DNA from: Microbacterium sp. RU1D
GTDB lineage: Bacteria > Actinomycetota > Actinomycetes > Actinomycetales > Microbacteriaceae
Direction of reading: 5' to 3'
DNA length: 64,000 nt
Assembly (NCBI RefSeq): GCF_900156435.1
Contig: NZ_FTPQ01000001.1
Coordinates: 682,001 to 746,000 of the forward strand
Part shown: positions 7,890-15,051 of the stretch, piece by piece
How positions within the stretch are numbered: the stretch's first letter is position 1
Layout: the number at the start of each line of letters is the position of its first letter
Program-made: the position numbers and the translations under genes
Notes under the pieces: generated by a model
Database searches by the model: none
Told to the model about the DNA's origin: nothing
Seen by the model: the letters and a program-made list of their open reading frames with translations, nothing else

Positions 7890-8674
7890 TGCGCCACGTC
7901 GTCGTGACCGGGGCCGGGTCGGGGATCGGCCGCGAGATCGCCCTCGCCTTCGCGCGGCGCGGGGAGGCCCTGACCGTCGCCGACCTGCACGCCGAACCCC
8001 TCGCCGAGACGGCCGCGCTCGCCCGGGAAGCCGGTGCACCGGTCTGTGCGACGGCGACGGTCGACCTGCGCGAGGGCCAGGCCGCCGACGAGCTGGTGCG
8101 CACGGCCTGGGCGACCGCACCGGTCGACGTCCTCGTCTCGAGCGCGGGCGTCTATCCCGCGACGCCGTTCCTCGACCTCGACGCGCGCACGTGGGACCGC
8201 GTGCTCGACGTCAACACGAGGGCGCCCGTACTGCTCACCGTCGCCCTCGCCCGCCGCGCGATCGCGTCGGGACGTCCCGCCAGCGTCGTCAACATCTCCT
8301 CCGGTGCGGCGTTGCGCGCCCGGCCGGGCGCCGCGCCGTACTCGACCTCCAAGGCGGCGCTCGAGGCCGCGACCCGGGCGTCGGCGCTGGAACTCGGACC
8401 TCACGGCATCCGGGTGAACGCCGTCTCGCCCGGCTTCGTCACGGTCGACTCGCGGGTCAATCCCGTGACCGACGAATACGCCGCTGCGGTCGGAGACACC
8501 CCCCTCGGCCGTCGAGGCACTCCCGCCGACATCGCGCGCGCGGTCGTCTGGCTCGCGGGCGAGGAAGCCGAATGGATCACCGGGGAGGTGCTGCGCGTCG
8601 ACGGCGGATCGTCGACCGGCGCCTGGCACCTTCCGCAACACTGGGCCGCCACCGGCCAGGGAGAACACGAATGA
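7889..8674 (+). CDS. Short-chain dehydrogenase/reductase
   Basis: A 261-aa classical SDR that should oxidise or reduce a hydroxyl/keto group with NAD(P). The Rossmann motif is VTGAGSGIGREIALAFA. NAG is replaced by SSAGVYPA. The catalytic Ser lies in VVNISSGAAL and the YxxxK dyad is YSTSKAALE. GIRVNAVSPGFV and the C-terminal VDGGSS complete the fold. It starts within the stop codon of the transporter and overlaps the next gene by 4 bases, so translational coupling is likely. The substrate is not predictable from sequence. In this operon it would act after import and ring-opening or on a side branch. Confidence 0.85.
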   Translation: MRHVVVTGAGSGIGREIALAFARRGEALTVADLHAEPLAETAALAREAGAPVCATATVDLREGQAADELVRTAWATAPVDVLVSSAGVYPATPFLDLDARTWDRVLDVNTRAPVLLTVALARRAIASGRPASVVNISSGAALRARPGAAPYSTSKAALEAATRASALELGPHGIRVNAVSPGFVTVDSRVNPVTDEYAAAVGDTPLGRRGTPADIARAVVWLAGEEAEWITGEVLRVDGGSSTGAWHLPQHWAATGQGEHE

Positions 8675-9678
8675 CCTCGAACTACACGATCGTCGGCGCG
8701 GGAGCCATCGGCGGCACTCTCGCCGTGCACTTGCATCGGGCCGGCGCGGACGTGCATCTCGTCGACACGGATGCCGATCACATCGCCGCCGTCCGCGCGA
8801 ACGGGCTGCGCATCGAGCACCCCGGCGGGGTGTTCAGCGCCCGCCTGCCGATCTCGACCCCCGAGGAGGCTCCCGCAGAGCTCGGCGCGGTGCTCCTGGC
8901 CGTCAAGGCGCAGGCCACCGACGCCGTCGCTGCGTGGATCGCGCCGCGACTCACGCCCGACGGGTGGATCGCGTCGATGCAGAACGGCCTGAACGAGGCG
9001 ACCATCGCCCGGCACGTCGGCGTCGACCGCACGGTCGCCGCCTTCGTCGACCTGTTCGCCGACGTCGTCGAGCCCGGTGTGGTGCGCGACGGCGGCATCG
9101 GCGACATCGCCCTGGGCGAGCACGCCGGCGGGTCGAGCGATCGCGTCCGCGCACTCGCTCACGATCTGCGCGAGTGGGGCGCGCCGATCGTCTCCGACAA
9201 CGTGCCCGGCTTCCTGTGGTCGAAGCTGGGGTTCGGCGCGATGCTCGTGGCATCCGCTCTCTGCGACGACGACATGGGCGACCTCATCGACCGCCATCGA
9301 GTGGGCCTGCACGCGCTCGTCCGTGAGGTGCTCGAGATCGCCGTGGCCGAGGGGATCGAGCTCGAGGGGTTCGACGCCTTCGTCCCGTACGACTATCTCG
9401 GCGACGAAGCCGCCGCGAACGCCGCCACCGACGGGCTGGTGGCCTGGCTCGCCCGTCAGACGAAGAAGCGTTCGGGCATCTGGCGCGACATCGCCGTGCG
9501 CGGCCGGCGAACCGAGGTGCCGACGCAATACGCCCCCGTCCTCGAGGCCGGCGAGCGGAGAGGCATGCCGACCCCGCTCACGCGATGGCTGGTGTCCCGC
9601 ATCGAGCAGCTCGAGACGCACGCGATCGCGATGGACGAGGCGCACCTGCACGAGCTCGATCGGATGGCCACCGCATGA
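8671..9678 (+). CDS. Ketopantoate-reductase-family (ApbA/PanE-like) oxidoreductase
   Basis: A 335-aa NADP-dependent 2-hydroxyacid/2-ketoacid reductase homologue. The nucleotide site IVGAGAIGGTLAVHLHRAGADVHLVD opens the protein. The family blocks VLLAVKAQATDA and SMQNGLNEATIARHVG and the C-terminal helical domain (LWSKLGFGAML) follow. It is slightly longer than housekeeping PanE (~300 aa) and lies in a catabolic operon. It therefore probably reduces a different 2-keto acid and not ketopantoate. It overlaps the SDR stop by 4 bases (ATGA) and the next start by 4 bases. Confidence 0.8.
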   Translation: MTSNYTIVGAGAIGGTLAVHLHRAGADVHLVDTDADHIAAVRANGLRIEHPGGVFSARLPISTPEEAPAELGAVLLAVKAQATDAVAAWIAPRLTPDGWIASMQNGLNEATIARHVGVDRTVAAFVDLFADVVEPGVVRDGGIGDIALGEHAGGSSDRVRALAHDLREWGAPIVSDNVPGFLWSKLGFGAMLVASALCDDDMGDLIDRHRVGLHALVREVLEIAVAEGIELEGFDAFVPYDYLGDEAAANAATDGLVAWLARQTKKRSGIWRDIAVRGRRTEVPTQYAPVLEAGERRGMPTPLTRWLVSRIEQLETHAIAMDEAHLHELDRMATA

Positions 9679-10832
9679 GTGCGCTGCTCACGGCCGCCGA
9701 GGCAGCGCGCGAGGCGCTCGTCGCCGATCTGACGGCGTATACGCAGCAGGAAACGCCCTCGGACGACCGCGACGCCTTGGCGAGGGGGCTCGCCTGGGTC
9801 CGTGCCTTCGTGACGCGCCACCTCGGCACCCCCGACGCGGAGCGCGTGATCGACGCCGCTCCCCACGGCGATGTCGCGGTGCTCGACTGGGAGGCGACGG
9901 ATGGCGGTACGGGGTCGGTTGCGATCCTCTGCCACTACGACACCGTGTGGCCTCTCGGCACACTGGCCGAGTGGCCCGTCGCGATCGACGGCGATCGGCT
10001 CACCGGCCCCGGTGTCTTCGACATGAAGGCGGGTCTCGTCCAGGCGACGCACGCGATCGCGATCGCCCGGGCCCAGGGACTGCCGCTGCCCGCCATCCGT
10101 CTCGTGCTCAACGGTGACGAGGAGATCGGATCGCTCGGTTCCCGCCCGCACATCGAAGAGGCCGTCACGGGCCGCGACGCCGTGCTGGTCTTCGAGGCGA
10201 GCGCCCGCGGCGCGCTCAAGACGGCGCGCAAAGGCGTGGGGATCTTCCGCGTCACGACGCACGGTGTCGAGGGCCACGCGGGGCTCGACCCGGAGCGGGG
10301 CGTCAGCGCCATCGACGAGATGGCTCGCATCGTGCTCGCCCTGCACGCGCTCGCGGACCTCGGCGCCGGCACGAGCATCAACGTCGGCACCGTCGCGGGT
10401 GGGTCGCGCTCCAACGTCACCGCCGGTCGCGCCGAGGCCCTCGTCGATGTGCGCGTGACCGACGTGGCCGAGAGCGAGCGGATCGACGCCGCGCTGAACG
10501 CCCTCGCGCCCCACCGCGCGGAGGCGACGTTGCACATCGCCGGCGGGTGGAATCGACCGGTCATGCCGCGAAGCGCATCGACGGTCGCGCTGTTCCGCAT
10601 CGCGGAGGCGGTGTCGACGGCGCAGGGATGGGCGGTCGAGGAGATCTCGGTCGGCGGAGCCAGCGACGGTAACTTCGCCGCCGCTCTGGGGCTGCCGGTG
10701 CTCGACGGCCTGGGCGCCGTCGGGGACGGGGCTCACGCGCGTCACGAATGGATCTCCATCGACGGCATGGTGCAGCGTACGGCGCTCGCGGCCGGCATCC
10801 TCGTCCGCCTGGGCGGAGGCGATGCCGCGTGA
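9675..10832 (+). CDS. M20-family metallo-amidohydrolase (glutamate-carboxypeptidase-like)
   Basis: A 385-aa di-zinc hydrolase. Metal ligands are visible as CHYDTVWPLG (His/Asp), GPGVFDMKAGL (bridging Asp) and NGDEEIGSLGS (catalytic and metal Glu). The dimerisation domain begins near residue 180 (HGVEGHAGLDPERGVSAI), and the last ligand His is in GAHARHEWI. This layout matches CPG2-type peptidases that cut amide bonds next to a carboxylate. In the operon it would be suited to hydrolysing a half-amide product of ring opening. The start is fixed by the 4-base overlap with the preceding gene, and the next gene begins within its stop codon. Confidence 0.85.
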   Translation: MSALLTAAEAAREALVADLTAYTQQETPSDDRDALARGLAWVRAFVTRHLGTPDAERVIDAAPHGDVAVLDWEATDGGTGSVAILCHYDTVWPLGTLAEWPVAIDGDRLTGPGVFDMKAGLVQATHAIAIARAQGLPLPAIRLVLNGDEEIGSLGSRPHIEEAVTGRDAVLVFEASARGALKTARKGVGIFRVTTHGVEGHAGLDPERGVSAIDEMARIVLALHALADLGAGTSINVGTVAGGSRSNVTAGRAEALVDVRVTDVAESERIDAALNALAPHRAEATLHIAGGWNRPVMPRSASTVALFRIAEAVSTAQGWAVEEISVGGASDGNFAAALGLPVLDGLGAVGDGAHARHEWISIDGMVQRTALAAGILVRLGGGDAA

Positions 10833-11896
10833 CCAGCATCGTCGCGCCGATGCGGCTGCGCGAGCTGACGCTGCGCAACCGCATCTGGATCGCCCCGATG
10901 TGCCAGTACTCGGTCGATGCGTACGACGGCATCCCCACCGACTGGCACCGTGTGCACTACGGCGCGCTCGCCGCGGGCGGCACCGGTCTGCTCGTCGTCG
11001 AAGCGACGGCGGTCGTTCCCGAGGGGCGCATCACCCGCCAGGACACCGGACTGTGGAACGACGCGCAGGTCGCGGCATGGCGCGGCATCGTCGCCTTCGC
11101 GCACGCGCAGGGTGCGGCCATCGGGGTGCAGCTGAGCCATGCCGGTGCGAAGGCGAGCACGTTCGCGGGTTTCGGTCGTGACGGCGATGAACGCGGCTCC
11201 GTCCCCGTCGAGCGCGGTGGCTGGCAGACGGTGTCGGCGTCGGACGTCCCGGTGATGGGGCTGGCTGCGCCGCGTCCGGCTTCCGCCGCGGAGCTCGAGG
11301 AGATCGCCGATGCGTTCGTGGCGGCCGCCCACCGCGCCGACGACGCGGGATTCGACGTCGTCGAGGTGCACGCGGCTCACGGCTACCTGTTGCATCAGCT
11401 GCTCTCGCCGTTGGCGAACCGCCGCGACGACCGGTTCGGCGGTGACCTCGCGGGCCGGGCGTCGTTGTTGCTCGACATCGTCCGTCGCATCCGGGCCGAC
11501 CTGCGGACGATGCCGATCATCGTGCGCCTGTCGGCGACCGACTGGGTCGACGGCGGACTCACCCCCGACGATGCGGCGACGGTCGCCGCCTGGGTGGTCG
11601 CGGCGGGAGCGGATGCCGTAGACGCCTCCTCCGGCGGGCTCGTGCTCGCCGACATCCCTGTCGGACCGGGCTATCAGGCGCATCTCGCCGAGCGCATCGC
11701 CCGCGAGGGCGTCGCCGCGTCGGCCGTCGGTCTGATCGAGACGGCGGAGCAGGCGGAAGAGGTCGTGCGGCGCGGCGTCGCCGCAGTGCGCATCGGGCGT
11801 GCGGCCCTACGCGACCCCAGCACGCCTCTGCGCTGGGCGCGCGAGCTCGGCGCGAGCGTCGATTGGATTCCGCCGCAGCGTCTCCGGGCGTACTGA
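10829..11896 (+). CDS. Old-yellow-enzyme-family NADH:flavin oxidoreductase (YqjM-like)
   Basis: A 355-aa FMN-dependent ene-reductase. It has APMCQYS (the cysteine near the flavin that marks the YqjM class), GVQLSHAGAKAS (His/His-Ala-Gly substrate region), FDVVEVHAAHGYLLHQLLSPLANRRDD and RIGRAALRDP near the C terminus. These enzymes reduce activated C=C bonds such as maleimides, enones or unsaturated acids. GTG 10829 overlaps the M20 stop. It is the last gene of the operon and is convergent with hpxO. Combined with the deacetylase-fold hydrolase and the M20 hydrolase, it could reduce an unsaturated cyclic imide. That is a hypothesis only. Confidence 0.87.
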   Translation: MTSIVAPMRLRELTLRNRIWIAPMCQYSVDAYDGIPTDWHRVHYGALAAGGTGLLVVEATAVVPEGRITRQDTGLWNDAQVAAWRGIVAFAHAQGAAIGVQLSHAGAKASTFAGFGRDGDERGSVPVERGGWQTVSASDVPVMGLAAPRPASAAELEEIADAFVAAAHRADDAGFDVVEVHAAHGYLLHQLLSPLANRRDDRFGGDLAGRASLLLDIVRRIRADLRTMPIIVRLSATDWVDGGLTPDDAATVAAWVVAAGADAVDASSGGLVLADIPVGPGYQAHLAERIAREGVAASAVGLIETAEQAEEVVRRGVAAVRIGRAALRDPSTPLRWARELGASVDWIPPQRLRAY

Positions 11897-11914
11897 CCAC
11901 GGCAGGCGTGGCCG

Positions 11915-11948
11915 TGAGGGTTGTCCGGTGCCGGTGCCGGTGCCCTCA
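11915..11948. terminator. Weak hairpin between convergent genes
   Basis: TGAGGG (11915-11920) can pair with CCCTCA (11943-11948). The loop contains three tandem CCGGTG units (11925-11942). It spans the end of hpxO and the end of the OYE operon. Confidence 0.3.
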
Positions 11949-13130
11949 GCCCAGGACGCTCGCGCCCAGCTCGACCGGGCTGCCCTCGATGTTGCCGACG
12001 ATGCCGCGGATGACGCCCGTCCCGTCTTCGCGGCGGAGGCCGTCGTACCAGGCCTGCGTCGCTTCGACGTCGAAGGCGTGCGTCTCGAACGCGCGCTTGC
12101 GGGCGCGCAGAACGAGGTCGCCGGCCCGCTCGGTGCGGATGCGCTCGTAACGCTTCAACGAGTCCTCGACGCCCAGGGTCGAGGTGGCGAAGACGATGCC
12201 GAGCGCGAAGCTGTCCTCCAGCGCCGAGCAGGCGCCCTGCCCGATGTCGGGCGCGGTGTTGTGCGCGGCGTCGCCGAGGATGGCGACCCGCCCGCGCACC
12301 CACGTGTTGAAGGGGTCGATGTCCCAGATCTCCACGCGGTTGAGCGATTCGTCGGGGTCGATGCCGTCGAGCAGCGCCCGCACGCCGGGGGCGCCCCACG
12401 CGCCGAACGCCTCCTCGAGGGCGGCCATGCGGTCCTCGAGCACCCCCGACGGCCCCGGCACGTCGACGAAGAAGTAGAAGCGGTCGCCCGCGACGGGCAT
12501 CACCGCGCACCGCTTGCCGTCGCCCACGTAGGTCGTCCACTGGTCGAGCGGACCGATGCGCTCGTCGGCGGCGACCAGGCCGTTGTAGTTGACGTAGCCG
12601 GAGTAGGAGCGCTCGGGACGGATGCCGGTGGGCTCGGTGACGTAGTCCCGCACGAGCGAGCGCGCGCCGTCGGCGCCGATCAACAGGTCGGCGGTGTCGG
12701 TCGATCCGTCGGCGAAGGTCGCCGTCACCGTGACGCCGTCGTCGGCGACGGCCACCAGCTGCCTCCCGAGGCGGATGGACGCCTGGCCGACGGCATCCAT
12801 CATCAGCGCCTGCAGGTCGGCACGGGCGACGGGATAGGGCCGCTGGCCCGTCTGGGCGGTGACGGGGGCGAGGCTGAAGCGGCACAGCTCGTCGCCGGTG
12901 TGGCCGTCGTAGTAGGCCATGTCGTCCATGCGGCCGCCGAGGGCGGCGACCTGCGGACCCAGGCCGAGCCAGTTGAGCACTTTCACGCCGTTCGACCACA
13001 GCGACAGCGCAGCGCCGACGGGGCGGTTCTCGCGCATGCGGTCGTAGACGACGACCTCGTGGCCGAGTTTCTGCAGGGCGAGGGCGGCGGAGGTTCCGCC
13101 GACACCGGCGCCGATGACGATGACCTTCAT
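11946..13130 (-). CDS. hpxO: FAD-dependent urate hydroxylase
   Basis: A 394-aa flavin monooxygenase that converts urate to 5-hydroxyisourate with NADH and O2, doing the job of cofactor-free uricase. The Rossmann motif is VIVIGAGVGGTSAALALQKLGHEVVVYDR. RPVGAALSLWSNGVKVLNWLG and the second flavin motif GDAAHNTAPDIGQGACSALEDSF match HpxO closely, and DLLIGADGARSLVRDYV is the DG motif. The identification is strengthened by the two following genes, which act on its product. It is the last of three genes on this strand, and its start lies 8 bases after the HIU hydrolase stop. No separate uricase is seen in the window. Confidence 0.92.
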   Translation of the reverse strand: MKVIVIGAGVGGTSAALALQKLGHEVVVYDRMRENRPVGAALSLWSNGVKVLNWLGLGPQVAALGGRMDDMAYYDGHTGDELCRFSLAPVTAQTGQRPYPVARADLQALMMDAVGQASIRLGRQLVAVADDGVTVTATFADGSTDTADLLIGADGARSLVRDYVTEPTGIRPERSYSGYVNYNGLVAADERIGPLDQWTTYVGDGKRCAVMPVAGDRFYFFVDVPGPSGVLEDRMAALEEAFGAWGAPGVRALLDGIDPDESLNRVEIWDIDPFNTWVRGRVAILGDAAHNTAPDIGQGACSALEDSFALGIVFATSTLGVEDSLKRYERIRTERAGDLVLRARKRAFETHAFDVEATQAWYDGLRREDGTGVIRGIVGNIEGSPVELGASVLG

Positions 13131-13138
13131 GACTCTCC

Positions 13139-13459
13139 TCAGCTGCCGCGGTAGGTCGAGTAGGCGAACGGACTCAGCAGCAGCGGCACGTGCAGATGGC
13201 CCTCGCCGCTCACGGTGAACGCGACCGTCACGACGGGGTGGAACGAGGCGACGCCGCGCTGGCGGAAGTACGCGCCGGTTGCGAACGTCAGGGCGTAGTC
13301 GCCGTCGGCGAGCCGCTCGGGGCCGAGCGCGAGGCGGCCGTCCTGGTCGGTCGTGCCCTCGGCGACGGGGGTGCCGTCGAGCGCCGCCGCCGACACGGTG
13401 ACCCCGGCCGCGGGCGTGCCGGTCGTGGCATCCAGGATGTGGGTCGTGAGGTGGGTCAT
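13139..13459 (-). CDS. hiuH: 5-Hydroxyisourate hydrolase
   Basis: A 106-aa transthyretin-like enzyme that opens 5-hydroxyisourate to OHCU. It has the diagnostic N terminus THILDATTGTPAAGV and C-terminal tetrapeptide YRGS, which separates HIU hydrolases from transthyretin. The active-site His and Arg positions are retained (THILD, SFHPVV). The size is normal for the family. The ATG at 13459 overlaps the stop of the OHCU decarboxylase by 4 bases. It acts between HpxO and the decarboxylase to avoid racemic spontaneous decay of these unstable intermediates. Confidence 0.95.
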   Translation of the reverse strand: MTHLTTHILDATTGTPAAGVTVSAAALDGTPVAEGTTDQDGRLALGPERLADGDYALTFATGAYFRQRGVASFHPVVTVAFTVSGEGHLHVPLLLSPFAYSTYRGS

Positions 13460-13983
13460 TCGGCCGCCTCCGGCTCGGCGGGGGCCTCGTCGGCGAAGGT
13501 CGCGCGGAGCCGCAGGAGGGCGATCTCGGCGAGCTGCCGGGTGGCCTCGATGGTCTCGGCGTCGGGGTCGTTGCTCAGGCGGCGCTCGAGTTCGGCGCGC
13601 ATCTCGCTCGGCGTGCGGCCGGCGGCGCGGATGAGGAAGACCCGGCCGAAGCGCTCCTCGTATGCGATGTTCCCGGCGGCGATCGCGGCGACGTCGTCGT
13701 CGGCGGCCTCGGCCATCGAGCCCTGTTCGCGACGGGATGCCGCGGCCTCGGCGCCGTCGCCCGCGACCTTCGCCCCGATGCGGGGGTGGGCGTGCAGTGC
13801 CGTCTCGAAGTCCTGCGGCGACCACGCGGAAGCGAGGTCCCCGGCATACGAGGCGAGGGCGTCGACGGTCGCGTACGGGCGGCCGGCGACGACGGCGTCG
13901 ACCCACCCGGGGACGTCGGCCCACACGCGGACCACGGCCGAGGCATCCGCGTCGTCGAGGGCATGGAAGTGGTGCAGGAGCAT
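13456..13983 (-). CDS. uraD: OHCU decarboxylase
   Basis: A 175-aa enzyme that decarboxylates 2-oxo-4-hydroxy-4-carboxy-5-ureidoimidazoline to (S)-allantoin. The catalytic His lies in ALHAHPRIGAK, the key family motif. ASRREQGSM (SREQ-like) and GRVFLIRAAGRTPSEMRAELERRL are conserved blocks. It is the promoter-proximal gene of the uraD-hiuH-hpxO operon. ATG 13983 lies 7 bases after a TAGCCT -10 box, so the message is probably leaderless, and a TGTT-N9-AACA operator lies 55 bp upstream. The gene order places all three steps from urate to allantoin under one promoter. Confidence 0.93.
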   Translation of the reverse strand: MLLHHFHALDDADASAVVRVWADVPGWVDAVVAGRPYATVDALASYAGDLASAWSPQDFETALHAHPRIGAKVAGDGAEAAASRREQGSMAEAADDDVAAIAAGNIAYEERFGRVFLIRAAGRTPSEMRAELERRLSNDPDAETIEATRQLAEIALLRLRATFADEAPAEPEAAE

Positions 13984-13990
13984 GCGGGCC

Positions 13991-14054
13991 AGGCTAGGGG
14001 CGTCGCGTTACGGCGCTGTGGCGCGATGTGTCGGCGATGTTGCTGTGGGGAACA
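13991..14054 (-). promoter_or_regulatory. uraD operon promoter with TGTT-N9-AACA operator
   Basis: On the minus strand TAGCCT (13996-13991) precedes ATG 13983 by 7 bases. Ten bases further upstream is CGTAAC (14012-14007), related to the GAAAC box of the other purine promoters. The 17-bp palindrome TGTTGCTGTGGGGAACA occupies 14038-14054, embedded in TCGGCGATGTTGC-N6-GAACATT. The same embedded form recurs at the xdh promoter. Confidence 0.65.
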
Positions 14055-14091
14055 TTTCGGCGTGGCTGCGGTGAGGCGACCGGCTGCCTTC

Positions 14092-14131
14092 GGGGCGCGA
14101 TCCGCTTCTCGAGGCGTGAAACTCGCGCCCC
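14092..14131. terminator. Hairpin downstream of the XRE-cupin gene, diverged member of a repeat family
   Basis: GGGGCGCGA (14092-14100) pairs with TCGCGCCCC (14123-14131). The surrounding sequence (TTCGGGGCG..., GAGGCGTGAAA, CGCCCCAA) resembles the two 62-bp copies at 25550 and 25651. It could end the leftward transcript of the regulator gene. The remainder of 13984-14235 holds the uraD promoter and nothing else seen. Confidence 0.45.
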
Positions 14132-14235
14132 AAGGGGCCGGACCCGCCCCGAACCAGAAGGGCGCCGCCGCATGACCCCGCCGCGCGGTCCCGACCCGCG
14201 GCCCCGCAGGGGGCCCCACCCCGACCCGCGCCGCG

Positions 14236-14892
14236 TCAGGCGTGCACGATCAGCCAGTGCGCCACGGCATCCGTTCCGCCGGTGTTGTGCAGGCGGTGGG
14301 GGACCGAGCAGGGGTAGCTGATGGCATCCCCGGCGCGGAGGATCACGCGCTCGGCCTCGAAGTCGATGGTCAACTCGCCCGCGACGACCGTGCCGACCTC
14401 GTAGCCCTCGTGGTGGAAGAGGCCGTCAGCGCCGTGCGCTGCGGCGCCGGGCGGGTAGATCGACTCGAAGTAGTCGACGCCGGGGGAGGAGCCGGGTGTC
14501 AGGCGGCGGAACGAGACGCCGCTGTCGAGCACGATGTCGGGCGACTGCCCCGCGCGCTGCAGCGTGAAGCCCGAGGGTCCGACGGGTTCGACGGGACGGT
14601 CGGATGCCGGATCGAAGGCCGCGACGAGCGGCACGCCCAGGGCGTCGGTGATCGCGATGAGCCGCGAGACGCTCGGCTGCATCACGCCGCGCTCGATCTG
14701 CGAGACGGCGCTGGGGGAGATGCCGAGCGAGGCGGCCAACGCCCGGGCGGAGATGCCGCGGGCCTGCCGGAGATCGCGGATGCGGGCGCCGACGGATGCC
14801 GACGGCTCGGCCGTCGCGACACCGGTGGGCTCGGAGTCGACCGTCGGGACGGCGTCCTGATCGACGGCGTCGGCGAGGGGCGGCTGCGTCAT
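14236..14892 (-). CDS. XRE-family regulator with C-terminal cupin domain
   Basis: A 218-aa regulator. The HTH is at residues ~36-90 (IRDLRQARGISARALAASLGISPSAVSQIERGVMQPSVSRLIAI). The cupin sensor occupies the second half (YFESIYPPGAAAHGADGLFHHEGYEVGTVVAGELTIDFEAERVILRAGDAISYPCSVPHRLHN), with the usual His-rich metal/ligand blocks. It lies between the uraD operon and the divergent NCS1 permease, inside the purine island, so it is the leading local candidate regulator of uptake and degradation. A 22-bp palindrome (14917-14938) overlaps its own -35 region, which predicts autoregulation. The ligand could be a purine intermediate such as allantoin, but this is not shown by sequence. Confidence 0.85.
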   Translation of the reverse strand: MTQPPLADAVDQDAVPTVDSEPTGVATAEPSASVGARIRDLRQARGISARALAASLGISPSAVSQIERGVMQPSVSRLIAITDALGVPLVAAFDPASDRPVEPVGPSGFTLQRAGQSPDIVLDSGVSFRRLTPGSSPGVDYFESIYPPGAAAHGADGLFHHEGYEVGTVVAGELTIDFEAERVILRAGDAISYPCSVPHRLHNTGGTDAVAHWLIVHA

Positions 14893-14898
14893 GCCCCG

Positions 14899-14938
14899 AG
14901 TCTAGGCAGCCGGTGGGTGTGAAGGATTGACTTCACAC
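14899..14938. promoter_or_regulatory. Leaderless promoter and perfect palindrome GTGTGAAG-N6-CTTCACAC
   Basis: On the minus strand TAGACT (14904-14899) precedes ATG 14892 by 6 bases. The arms GTGTGAAG (14917-14924) and CTTCACAC (14931-14938) are perfect complements around GATTGA and cover the -35 region. A related half site TTCACAT lies near 14984-14990 toward the permease gene. The likely ligand is the XRE-cupin protein itself. Confidence 0.65.
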
Positions 14939-14942
14939 GCTC

Positions 14943-14958
14943 GTTACATGAGCGAAAT
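14943..14958 (+). promoter_or_regulatory. GlnR-like box upstream of the NCS1 permease
   Basis: GTTAC (14943-14947), six bases, then GAAAT (14954-14958). This fits the actinobacterial GlnR pattern gTnAc-N6-GaAAc with one mismatch. It lies about 95 bp before ATG 15052. Confidence 0.35.
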
Positions 14959-15051
14959 CACCCGCGTCGCGTGAACCCATAACTTCACATCAGAGCTCCA
15001 CTCCGGCCGCGGACTCCACGTCGTGGCATCCATCGCCCTGAGAGGAATGAC

